Assembly: GCA_002780065.1 (NCBI GenBank)
Contig: PEWQ01000144.1
Location: 1-12,449, forward strand
DNA from: Candidatus Hydrogenedentes bacterium CG07_land_8_20_14_0_80_42_17
GTDB taxonomy: Bacteria; UBA8481
DNA length: 12,449 nt
Direction of reading: 5' to 3'
Positions 5,867 to 12,347 of this stretch are shown here, one piece after another. The number at the start of each line of letters is the position of its first letter. The stretch's first letter is position 1. A model generated the notes under the pieces. The model had not been told where the DNA came from. It was given only the letters and a program-made list of their open reading frames with translations, and searched no databases. A program made the position numbers and the translations under genes.

Positions 5867-7675
5867 TTAATTTTCCTTTAAAGATATTTTTGCGAGCCGC
5901 TTAATAAAATCGTTCGGCCCTTCGAATCCTGTCAGCCTTAAATCTGAAATCTCATTACCGCGTCCATCAAAGAAGATAACTGTAGGCACTCCCCGAATTC
6001 CGAACTGATGAACCAAGGCATCTACTTCCGCCGAAATGTTCAGCCCCGAGACATCGGCTCGAAATGCGGCGATGTTATGCTTCGACAACTCTTCGATTAC
6101 GGTCGGTTCAGAAAATGTTACAGCGTCCATTTCGTGGCATGGCAAACACCATGACGCGGAGAAATCTATAATTACAGCTCTACCACCGGATATTGCCTCT
6201 GCGAACCCGCTTTGAGTATATTCATGCCAGTCGATTTTTACTTGAGATTCTGCAGGCTCGAAAAATTTCACCAGCGCAAAAACTATAAGCAAGGCACTTC
6301 CGATTTTTCTGAAGATTAATGTTCCTTGCCCTTCGCCTTCTGCTCCAAACAAAAATAAAATAATTCCTCCGGCAATGGAAATAAGAATTAAAACTCTGGA
6401 GAAGATTCTTTCACCGATGATTGGCAGTAAAAACCATGCTGAAAGGACGATGAGAAAAAATCCCAGTATGCGTTTAGTAGTCACGAGCAGAGGCCCGGCT
6501 TTCGGCATCCGCGAAAATGATTCTGCGATCAGCGCGAGTGGAATGTATGGAATGCCCATTCCGATTCCAAGCGAAAAGAATAGCACGAAGCCTTGCAGAG
6601 GATCGCCTTTCGCTCCGACAAAAGCCAATAGCGCCGCAATAAAAGGCCCTACACATGGCGCAGCTACAACGCCCATCGTAGCGCCCATGAATGCGGCTCC
6701 GCTTACTCCAGGCCGCGACTCGGTAAGGAAACTTAATCCCGTCGGCATTCTGATTTCATATACTCCGAACATTGCCAGAGCTAGAAAAAACATTATTGAA
6801 GAGATAAAGACCAGAACAACAGGATGCTGGAGCGCTCTTCCAAAGAGTGAACCTGTGAATGCCGCGGCTACACCAAGCAATGAATAGACAATTGCCATGG
6901 AAAATATAAATGTTAAAGCTAGAAGAAAAGTTTTTTTCTTTCCTCCTGCTTGCCTCGAAAAATATCCTGCCGTGACCGGAATGAGCGGATAGACGCACGG
7001 CGTAAGATTTAGCGAGAGGCCTCCGATAAACGAAAGAATGATTAAAACAAATAAGCTTCTTCCTGCAAATTGAGATCTATTCAAAGAATTATTTTCGGGA
7101 ATTTTAGGATTAACTATTTGTGAATTATTGGCGATCTTGTTCGAACTTGTTTCAGATACGATTGATAAAGTGTCCGGATTTTTTTCGGAGCGAACTATCA
7201 CTTCCGCTTCGAATCCTGTTTCCGACGGCGCATAACAGGAGTTTTCGTCGCATGCCTGAAATCTCACTTTTCCGCTGATTGGAATCTTTTCTTCGCGCTC
7301 GACTTTGGAAACTTGAAGAGGAATTGTGATGATTATTTTTCCGCCGTAAACTTTGATCGCAGAATCGAATCCGCCTACCTTCATTAAAATGCCTTCAGGA
7401 TATTTAGTAGCTCCGAATTCGATAGAATTATTTTTTTCTATTGCGACTGATGTCGGTATTAGATAATCAAACGAAGAAGGATTTGCGTTCACATGAAAAG
7501 GCTCTTTGATTTTGAGAGTGAGAATCAGGTTTGCTTTATCTCCTTTAGCTGAATTTATCGTCGAAACTTTGGCAGATACCTTCAGAACCTCATTGCTCTT
7601 CTCTGCAAGTAAATTTAAAGGAAGCAAAAATATCAGGAGAGCAAGAAAGAAGATTATTTTTTTACAAAAATTCAT
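5867..7675 (-). CDS. dsbD: Thiol:disulfide interchange protein DsbD
   Basis: Carries electrons from cytoplasmic thioredoxin across the inner membrane to periplasmic thiol proteins. All three parts are present in 602 residues. A signal peptide (to about A24) leads into the periplasmic alpha domain (about 30-160) with C142 and C147 in ACDENSCYAP. The membrane part (about 205-470) has the redox cysteines C227 in NLTPCVYPLIP and C341 in AAPCVGPF. The thioredoxin-like gamma domain (about 478-600) has C510 and C513 in SASWCLPCHEMD and cis-proline P564 in GVPTV. It is thus a complete DsbD (E. coli about 565), not a CcdA-type fragment. ATG 7675 overlaps the end of the upstream DUF1460 gene by 14 bases, so these two and the ClC gene form one operon. 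Confidence 0.95.
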   Translation of the reverse strand: MNFCKKIIFFLALLIFLLPLNLLAEKSNEVLKVSAKVSTINSAKGDKANLILTLKIKEPFHVNANPSSFDYLIPTSVAIEKNNSIEFGATKYPEGILMKVGGFDSAIKVYGGKIIITIPLQVSKVEREEKIPISGKVRFQACDENSCYAPSETGFEAEVIVRSEKNPDTLSIVSETSSNKIANNSQIVNPKIPENNSLNRSQFAGRSLFVLIILSFIGGLSLNLTPCVYPLIPVTAGYFSRQAGGKKKTFLLALTFIFSMAIVYSLLGVAAAFTGSLFGRALQHPVVLVFISSIMFFLALAMFGVYEIRMPTGLSFLTESRPGVSGAAFMGATMGVVAAPCVGPFIAALLAFVGAKGDPLQGFVLFFSLGIGMGIPYIPLALIAESFSRMPKAGPLLVTTKRILGFFLIVLSAWFLLPIIGERIFSRVLILISIAGGIILFLFGAEGEGQGTLIFRKIGSALLIVFALVKFFEPAESQVKIDWHEYTQSGFAEAISGGRAVIIDFSASWCLPCHEMDAVTFSEPTVIEELSKHNIAAFRADVSGLNISAEVDALVHQFGIRGVPTVIFFDGRGNEISDLRLTGFEGPNDFIKRLAKISLKEN

Positions 7676-8582
7676 AGAATATTACTCCATCATATAAGCC
7701 GCCGCGTTCTTTGATAAAATCGCGCCAATTTACAGATACGACTCTGCCCGCCCTGCTCGATGCGTGAACCAATATTTCGCCTTTCCAAAGAAAACCTTCA
7801 TGGAGAAGATCCAGCCCGTTCTCCATAAACTTTTTTTTAAGAAAACCTACTCCGACAGCTTCAGGCAGTCTTCCTGATTCAAACCAGTTCTTCGCATCCT
7901 CAGTTCTAGAAAACGGGATGTAATTAATTATTCGCTTTCGGCTCCAGTTGATGGGAATCCATTTTTCTCCGTTAAGCTTCTCATTGAGATTGACCGAAAC
8001 AGTCTTTACAAATTCAGGCGCAATCAGTTTAGTTATGTCTCTGTCAAACGGAGATGAATCCAGTCTGTCAGTCGTAAAGTGAAAACGATTTTCATACGAA
8101 ATGTCTCCGACTCGATAATTTGCAAACTGCATCGCTCGTGTTTCCCCGCGGTATTCAATCGCATGTGCTAGAGATTCTGCGATGAGAATCATCACAGTGC
8201 AGTCGGCAAATTTCAGAGAGAATACGGGATCTGTGTCAGGCTCAATATCTTCTCCAAGAGGTCCGGTTTTATACGGAGTGCCTACTTGGAGGAATATCAG
8301 AACCGCCACGCGTTCAGGAATAGAAAGAGTTTCAAGGTGCTCGAGCAATTCTCTTCGAGAATTATCCGACAGGCTAAGAAGCCTTGGAATCGAGGTGTCA
8401 GCGAGCTCTGAGAAGTTTTTGTTCTCGATACATTTTGAGATTGAGATTGGAATAAGTTCGGATTCATCTCTTTTTTCAGCTTGCACTAATGAATTTTTCG
8501 AACCTGAATCGTAACAGCAGAGAATAAATCCGACCGAAACAATCAGAACCGGTTCGATCATCTTCTTACAAAAGGACTTCAT
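7662..8582 (-). CDS. DUF1460 (NlpC/P60-like amidase fold) protein, exported
   Basis: This 306-residue protein fits DUF1460, a family of NlpC/P60-like cysteine enzymes that I know from a Bacteroides structure as an N-acetylmuramoyl-L-alanine amidase. Matching features, numbered from MM, are VGTPYKTGPLGE (101-112), FADCT with likely nucleophile C129, YRVGDISYENRFHFTTDRL (157-175), and LHEGFLWKGEILVHASS (261-277) with a candidate catalytic histidine at 274. The N-terminus (12-24, EPVLIVSVGFILCC) is hydrophobic and ends in two cysteines, a possible but non-canonical lipobox. The expected role is in cell-wall peptide cleavage, by family only. ATG 8582 is preferred to the adjacent TTG 8585; no ribosome binding site is visible. 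It heads the operon with dsbD and the ClC gene. A free catalytic cysteine outside the cytoplasm would fit a need for DsbD-supplied electrons, but that is inference. Confidence 0.75.
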   Translation of the reverse strand: MKSFCKKMIEPVLIVSVGFILCCYDSGSKNSLVQAEKRDESELIPISISKCIENKNFSELADTSIPRLLSLSDNSRRELLEHLETLSIPERVAVLIFLQVGTPYKTGPLGEDIEPDTDPVFSLKFADCTVMILIAESLAHAIEYRGETRAMQFANYRVGDISYENRFHFTTDRLDSSPFDRDITKLIAPEFVKTVSVNLNEKLNGEKWIPINWSRKRIINYIPFSRTEDAKNWFESGRLPEAVGVGFLKKKFMENGLDLLHEGFLWKGEILVHASSRAGRVVSVNWRDFIKERGGLYDGVIFYEFL

Positions 8583-8588
8583 CAAAAT

Positions 8589-8594
8589 ATTTTA
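8589..8594 (-). promoter_or_regulatory. Possible -10 element for a leaderless DUF1460 operon transcript
   Basis: On the minus strand TAAAAT ends six bases before ATG 8582, so the start of transcription could fall on the start codon itself. This matches the absence of any ribosome binding site. The -35 region (TAGAGT, 17-base spacing) is weak and the whole stretch is AT-rich, so a chance match is quite possible. Confidence 0.25.
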
Positions 8595-8633
8595 ACATAA
8601 TAATAATTAAAACTCTATTTTTGTTTATGAGCA

Positions 8634-8642
8634 TGCTATAAT
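8634..8642 (+). promoter_or_regulatory. Extended -10 promoter of the thioredoxin-TPR gene
   Basis: TGCTATAAT is a perfect TATAAT with the TGn extension. There is no good -35 at 17 bases, which extended -10 promoters do not need. Transcription would begin near 8649, about 19 bases before ATG 8668, and the leader contains the GGAG at 8657-8660. Confidence 0.6.
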
Positions 8643-8667
8643 TTGCAAATGAAATTGGAGAACGAAG

Positions 8668-9492
8668 ATGTTTTTAATTGGTAAAGGCTCGAATAAAGAC
8701 GGTCATAATTCTGTCGGCAAAAATTTTGTAATTGAAGTTGACGAGAGGAATTTTGAGGAAGAAGTAATCAACAAATCGTTGAATGTTCCGGTGCTTGTCG
8801 ATGTCTGGTCAACAAGGTGTGTTCCGTGCAGAACTTTAGGACCGGTGCTGGAAAAATTGGCAGAGGAAGGAAAAGGCAGATTTATTCTGACTAAGCTTGA
8901 TGCCGACCAAAATCAGGAATTGATAATGATGATGGGAGTACGCAGCGTACCTACGGTGATACTATTCAAAGACGGAAAACCTGTTGACGGATTTACCGGA
9001 GCGATTCCTGAAAATGAGGTTAGAAAATTCCTTGCTAAACATGTGCCGATGGCAGAATCCGATGAAGAAGAATCGGAAGAAGTTAACGTTGAAAAATTGC
9101 TTGCAGAAGGAAGTGTAAAGGAAGCTCGGAAACTGTTTGAAGAATCAGACGACAAAAATATTTTGTTGGAACTGCGAATTTTGATGTTGGAAGGCGAGAC
9201 GAAAAAAGCAAAAAAAATAATCGATTCTGCAAAAGATGGTGCGGATGATTCGCTCGGAGAATTAATTTCAGTGTGTGAACGTTGGATAGAGTTTATAGAG
9301 AATCGCTTTGCTGATAACAGTAAGATAATCGATGCGTTTCAAAAAAATGAGTTGAGATGCGTATTGGACTTACTTCTTGAAAAACTTGATCAGAATCGAA
9401 AAAGACTTTTTCTTGATCTCTTACTACTGATGGGGCGCGGTGAATTATCGGAAGAATATAGATCAAAGTTTGCAAAACTTGTTTTGAGCTAA
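8668..9492 (+). CDS. Thioredoxin-TPR protein (CnoX/YbbN-like)
   Basis: A 274-residue soluble protein, predicted cytoplasmic. The N-terminal thioredoxin domain (about 20-127) has VLVDVWSTRCVPCRTLGP with active cysteines C51 and C54 and cis-proline P95 in SVPTVILFKDG. An acidic linker (128-139) leads to a helical TPR-like region (about 139-274: VEKLLAEGSVKEARKLFEES, LRILMLEGETKKAKKIIDSA). This domain order is that of CnoX (YbbN), a holdase that protects clients from over-oxidation and hands them to chaperones. Unlike E. coli CnoX, which lacks the full CxxC, this one keeps CVPC and may be redox-active; the residue before the first cysteine is Arg rather than the usual Trp. ATG 8668 has GGAG seven bases upstream. 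It diverges from the DsbD operon, a second thiol-redox unit. Confidence 0.8.
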   Translation: MFLIGKGSNKDGHNSVGKNFVIEVDERNFEEEVINKSLNVPVLVDVWSTRCVPCRTLGPVLEKLAEEGKGRFILTKLDADQNQELIMMMGVRSVPTVILFKDGKPVDGFTGAIPENEVRKFLAKHVPMAESDEEESEEVNVEKLLAEGSVKEARKLFEESDDKNILLELRILMLEGETKKAKKIIDSAKDGADDSLGELISVCERWIEFIENRFADNSKIIDAFQKNELRCVLDLLLEKLDQNRKRLFLDLLLLMGRGELSEEYRSKFAKLVLS

Positions 9493-9497
9493 ATTAT

Positions 9498-9767
9498 ATG
9501 AATAAAAAAATTGAGTGGAAGCCGGAAGATATTGTTTACAAGAAGTCTGATAGTAAAATAGAAACTGCAAAACGGATTCTAGTGCTGAGCTCAATAGTTT
9601 TGATCGCTTTCGGCATTATGGAATTAGTCTGGGGAGTTCTATTCTGGAGAGCGGCAATGCCATTAAAATCGTCGGCGGTTATTGTGGGAATGGCTCAGAC
9701 GGTATTTGGAGCAGGCATTGTTCTGTCAGGTATTTATCTTTTAGTTAAAGAATGGAGCAATAATTAG
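9498..9767 (+). CDS. Small two-helix membrane protein, unknown function
   Basis: An 89-residue protein with a basic hydrophilic start (1-26), a hydrophobic helix at about 27-50 (ILVLSSIVLIAFGIMELVWG), a short loop, and a second helix at about 58-83 (SSAVIVGMAQTVFGAGIVLSGIYLL). Both ends are predicted to be in the cytoplasm. It begins five bases after the stop of the thioredoxin-TPR gene with no clear ribosome binding site, so translation is probably coupled and the pair forms an operon. I do not recognise the family. Because it is short, the call rests on the clean hydrophobic pattern and the spacing. Confidence 0.6.
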   Translation: MNKKIEWKPEDIVYKKSDSKIETAKRILVLSSIVLIAFGIMELVWGVLFWRAAMPLKSSAVIVGMAQTVFGAGIVLSGIYLLVKEWSNN

Positions 9768-9815
9768 AAAAGGGTTTTGCTCAAAGAAATATATGATTGC
9801 CATTGTGGGGAAAAA

Positions 9816-10409
9816 ATGAAATATAATCCCGATAGACACCATCGAAAATCCATACGATTAAAACATTATGATTATTCACAGGCAGGGGCGTATTTTGTAA
9901 CGATATGCACAAAAGATAGAAAATTATTTTTTGAAGATGAATTCATTAAATCGATTGCTGAAACATTTTGGAAGGAAATACCAAAACATTTTATAAATGT
10001 GAAATTAGACGAATTTATAATTATGCCTAATCATCTGCACGGCATAATAATAATTGAAAATGATATTGCCGTAGGGACAGGGCACCGCCCTGTCCAAATA
10101 GGGCACCGCCCTGTCCAAAACCGATTTCAAAATCCAGGCAAGGGATCATTGTCAACAATTATAGGATCATACAAATCCATTACCATAAGAACCATCAATG
10201 AAATTGTAGGGACAGGGCACTGCCCTGTCCAAATAGGGCAAGGCAATGCCTTGCCCCTACGTGAACAGAAAAATTTTGCGTGGCAACCACGATTCTATGA
10301 ACATATAATTCGCGATGAAATTGAATTGAATAAAATTAGAGAATATATTATAAACAATCCTCTAAAATGGGAATTGGATATTGAAAATCCGGAAAGAATA
10401 AAGAGCTAA
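9816..10409 (+). CDS. REP-associated tyrosine transposase (RAYT, Y1 HUH family)
   Basis: A 197-residue single-strand DNA transposase of the IS200/IS605-related TnpA_REP group, expected to recognise and process palindromic REP elements. Features are RHHRKSIRLKHYDYSQAGAYFVTICT (9-31 region), FIIMPNHLHGIIII (67-80) with the HUH pair H73 and H75, GSLSTIIGSYKS (110-121), AWQPRFYEHIIRDE (155-168) and REYIINNPLKWELD (175-188), where Y177 is the likely nucleophile. ATG 9816 is chosen over TTG 9777 because GTGGGG lies five bases upstream. Two stretches not expected in the family, residues 86-101 and 131-149, are translated from GC-rich palindromes in the gene. All core motifs remain in frame, so the gene looks intact. 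It follows the small membrane protein gene by 48 bases and precedes the amt promoter. Confidence 0.85.
   Translation: MKYNPDRHHRKSIRLKHYDYSQAGAYFVTICTKDRKLFFEDEFIKSIAETFWKEIPKHFINVKLDEFIIMPNHLHGIIIIENDIAVGTGHRPVQIGHRPVQNRFQNPGKGSLSTIIGSYKSITIRTINEIVGTGHCPVQIGQGNALPLREQKNFAWQPRFYEHIIRDEIELNKIREYIINNPLKWELDIENPERIKS
10071..10118 (+). repeat. Palindromic element in frame inside the RAYT gene, copy 1
   Basis: A 48-base insert (16 codons). GGACAGGGC at 10075-10083 and GCCCTGTCC at 10087-10095 form a perfect 9-base stem with loop ACC. A shortened second hairpin, AGGGC-ACC-GCCCT, follows at 10100-10112. It is read as VGTGHRPVQ then IGHRPVQ. It lies between the HUH strand and the GSLSTIIGSYK helix, where a loop would tolerate extra residues. 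Same family as the array at the right end of the window. Confidence 0.8.
10206..10262 (+). repeat. Palindromic element in frame inside the RAYT gene, copy 2
   Basis: A 57-base insert (19 codons). The first hairpin is GGACAGGGC-ACT-GCCCTGTCC (10210-10230) and the second is GGGCAAGGC-AAT-GCCTTGCCC (10236-10256), both with perfect 9-base stems. GTAGGG at its left edge and CCCTAC at its right edge are also inverse. It is read as VGTGHCPVQIGQGNALPLR, in the same codon phase as copy 1, and sits in the linker before AWQPRFYEH. Confidence 0.8.
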
Positions 10410-10445
10410 TAGAGCGATTCCTGATTAGATTCATAGACAGTGGTC

Positions 10446-10473
10446 AATATTGAATTTATTTAAGTTCAATATT
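10446..10473. promoter_or_regulatory. Dyad upstream of the amt sigma-54 promoter, possible activator site
   Basis: AATATTGAA (10446-10454) and TTCAATATT (10465-10473) are perfect 9-base inverse arms with a 10-base AT-rich spacer. The centre is about 86 bases before the predicted start of transcription, a normal distance for the enhancer-binding activator that sigma-54 requires. The sequence does not match the enteric NtrC site. It could instead be a weak 3' hairpin of the RAYT transcript, though it has no U-run. Confidence 0.4.
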
Positions 10474-10518
10474 AATCAGTAAGTTAAATTAGAATCTCAT
10501 TAATCTATAATTTTCATT

Positions 10519-10535
10519 TTGGCATAGCTATTGCT
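10519..10535 (+). promoter_or_regulatory. Sigma-54 (-24/-12) promoter of amt-glnK
   Basis: TTGGCATAGCTATTGCT contains the -24 GG (10521-10522) and the -12 GC (10533-10534) with the obligatory 10 bases between. It matches TGGCAC-N5-TTGC except for the last base of the -24 hexamer. Transcription would start near 10546, just before the GGAGG at 10554-10558. Ammonium transporter operons are classic sigma-54 targets, switched on under nitrogen limitation. Confidence 0.75.
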
Positions 10536-10563
10536 CACTTCATTGCATGAAATGGAGGCAGTA

Positions 10564-11994
10564 ATGATTAGAGCCGTAAAGAAATGTCAATTCTGGTTTC
10601 TTGTTGCATTTATATTCAGCGTAATTTTGGCAACAGTTGTGGCGGCGGATACCGGAGCAATAAATGGAAGTGCGATTACAAGTCAATCTTCTTCCTTGGA
10701 GGAAATTGCGGATACGCCTGTAGTCTCTCAGACTGTAGTCCAGAAAGTTAAAAAAGATAACGAGATCGATACTGGCGATACAGCATGGGTTCTAATCTCG
10801 ACAGCGCTTGTACTTCTTATGACGCCGGGCCTTGCGTTTTTTTACGGAGGACTTGTCCGAAAGAAAAATGTGCTTTCGATCATAATGAAGTCTTTCATGT
10901 GTATGGCTCTAATTACGATGCAGTGGGTGATTTTTGGATACAGCCTTTCTTTTGGCTCTGACATTCACGGATTGATTGGAGACCTTTCTTGGTTTGGACT
11001 CAGAGGAGTGGGGCTTGCGCCGAATTCTGATTATGCCGCTACAATTCCTCATCAATTGTTTATGCTTTTTCAGATGATGTTTGCGATTATAACTCCGGCG
11101 CTGATAATCGGCGCGGTTGCTGAGCGGATTAAGTTTTCTGCGTTTGTGATCTTTTCATTGCTTTGGTCGACATTTGTTTATGACCCTGTATGCCACTGGG
11201 TGTGGGGTGTAGGCGGCATTTTGAGAAATACTGGAGCGCTGGATTTTGCGGGAGGAACAGTCGTGCATATCAATGCGGGAATGGCGGCGCTTGCCGCAGC
11301 ATTGATATTAGGCAGAAGACATAATATGGTTCTTCATGTTCCGCTTCCTCATCATCTTCCCTTTGCCGCGCTTGGAGCAGGCCTTTTATGGTTCGGATGG
11401 TTTGGCTTCAATGGCGGTAGTGCGCTGGGTTCGAATTCAATTGCGGTTAATGCATTTGTGACGACTCATATTGCCGCATCATCAGCGGGATTGACTTGGT
11501 CGTTGATCGAATGGGTCGTGAATTCGAGACCGACGATGCTTGGTATGATTACCGGTGCTGTGGCTGGGCTGGTTGCTATTACTCCGGCTTCCGGTTTTGT
11601 GAACGTTATTGGAGCTATTTGGATTGGAATCGGAGCGTCGGCAATCTGCTTCTTATTCGTTTCGGTCATTAAACCTAAACTCGGTTATGATGATGCTCTT
11701 GATGCTTTTGGAGTGCACGGCATCGGTGGAATTTGGGGTGCTGTTGCAACAGGAATTTTTGCTACGAAAGCTGTGAATGCAGGCGGAGCAAATGGATTTT
11801 TTTACGGCGATGCGTTTCAACTTTTTGTCCAGCTTAAAGCGACGGCAATTACTGCAATTTATTCTTTCGTAGTCTCTTTCGTAATTTTGAAGGTTCTGGA
11901 TGCAATGATTGGGATTCGCACTACCTGTGAGTCTGAAAAGATTGGGCTCGATCTTACGGAACATCGTGAGTCGGCATACACAATGTTGGAATAG
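10564..11994 (+). CDS. amt: Ammonium transporter Amt
   Basis: Inner-membrane trimeric channel for ammonium uptake. The 476 residues begin with a signal-like helix (7-28, ending VVAADTG), then a linker of about 40 residues, then the 11-helix Amt core from about residue 70. Conserved pore elements are visible: DTAWVLISTALVLLMTPGLAFFYGG (71-96 region), MMFAIITPALIIGA with F173, HWVWG with W214, LDFAGGTVVHINAG with D227 and the pore histidine H235, and DAFGVHGIGGIWG with the second pore histidine H385. ATG 10564 is used because GGAGG lies five bases upstream; the earlier TTG at 10531 lies inside the -12 promoter element and cannot be the start. A GlnK-type PII gene follows after 11 bases, the usual pairing, in which PII plugs the channel when nitrogen is plentiful. 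Confidence 0.95.
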   Translation: MIRAVKKCQFWFLVAFIFSVILATVVAADTGAINGSAITSQSSSLEEIADTPVVSQTVVQKVKKDNEIDTGDTAWVLISTALVLLMTPGLAFFYGGLVRKKNVLSIIMKSFMCMALITMQWVIFGYSLSFGSDIHGLIGDLSWFGLRGVGLAPNSDYAATIPHQLFMLFQMMFAIITPALIIGAVAERIKFSAFVIFSLLWSTFVYDPVCHWVWGVGGILRNTGALDFAGGTVVHINAGMAALAAALILGRRHNMVLHVPLPHHLPFAALGAGLLWFGWFGFNGGSALGSNSIAVNAFVTTHIAASSAGLTWSLIEWVVNSRPTMLGMITGAVAGLVAITPASGFVNVIGAIWIGIGASAICFLFVSVIKPKLGYDDALDAFGVHGIGGIWGAVATGIFATKAVNAGGANGFFYGDAFQLFVQLKATAITAIYSFVVSFVILKVLDAMIGIRTTCESEKIGLDLTEHRESAYTMLE

Positions 11995-12005
11995 GAGAAG
12001 AAAAG

Positions 12006-12347
12006 ATGAAATACATAATTGCGGTAATTCAATTGGACAGAGTTGATGAAGTCCTGCAGAGATTGGAAGAAAAAGAGGTTCATCTTGTGACAGTGACTCC
12101 GGTATTGGGTAGAGGCCGGCAGAAAGGCGTAGCTCAGGTTTATCGCGGGAACAAGGAAGCGGGAAGTTTATTGAAGAAAGCAAAATTAGAGGTTGCCGTC
12201 AATAATCAATTTGTGCCTGCGACTGTTGAAGCAATTATGGAAGGAGCTCGCACCGGCAACATCGGAGACGGAAAGATTTTTGTGTTCAACATGGAAGAGT
12301 GCTATCGGATACGTACAGGTGAAATTGGCTCAGTCGCGATTGGCTAG
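12006..12347 (+). CDS. glnK: PII nitrogen regulatory protein (GlnK-like, no Tyr51)
   Basis: A 113-residue trimeric signalling protein that senses ATP/ADP and 2-oxoglutarate and, next to amt, probably gates the transporter. PII landmarks are KYIIAVIQLDRVDEV at the start, the T-loop from GRGRQKGVAQVYRG (35-48) to about 55, and the signature ARTGNIGDGKIFVF (81-94) with RIRTGE. Numbering matches E. coli GlnB without gaps here: Q39 (2-oxoglutarate/Mg site) is kept. However, the uridylylated tyrosine position 51 is Glu in YRGNKEAGSLL. It is therefore probably not controlled by GlnD-type uridylylation, as in other amt-linked PII subfamilies. AGGAG (11993-11997) overlaps the amt stop, eight bases before ATG 12006. 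Confidence 0.92.
   Translation: MKYIIAVIQLDRVDEVLQRLEEKEVHLVTVTPVLGRGRQKGVAQVYRGNKEAGSLLKKAKLEVAVNNQFVPATVEAIMEGARTGNIGDGKIFVFNMEECYRIRTGEIGSVAIG

Noticed and set aside
6375-6887. Plus-strand frame of 170 codons opposite dsbD
   Set aside because: It is the antisense of the DsbD membrane region, which has clear conserved cysteines on the other strand.
9777-9815. Upstream TTG start for the RAYT gene
   Set aside because: It has no ribosome binding site, and the extra 13 residues are not part of the family; ATG 9816 has GTGGGG at good spacing.
10531-10563. Upstream TTG start for amt
   Set aside because: The codon lies inside the -12 element of the sigma-54 promoter, upstream of the predicted RNA start, while ATG 10564 has a strong GGAGG.
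11653-12183. Minus-strand frame of 176 codons across amt and glnK
   Set aside because: It is the shadow of two well-conserved genes on the plus strand.
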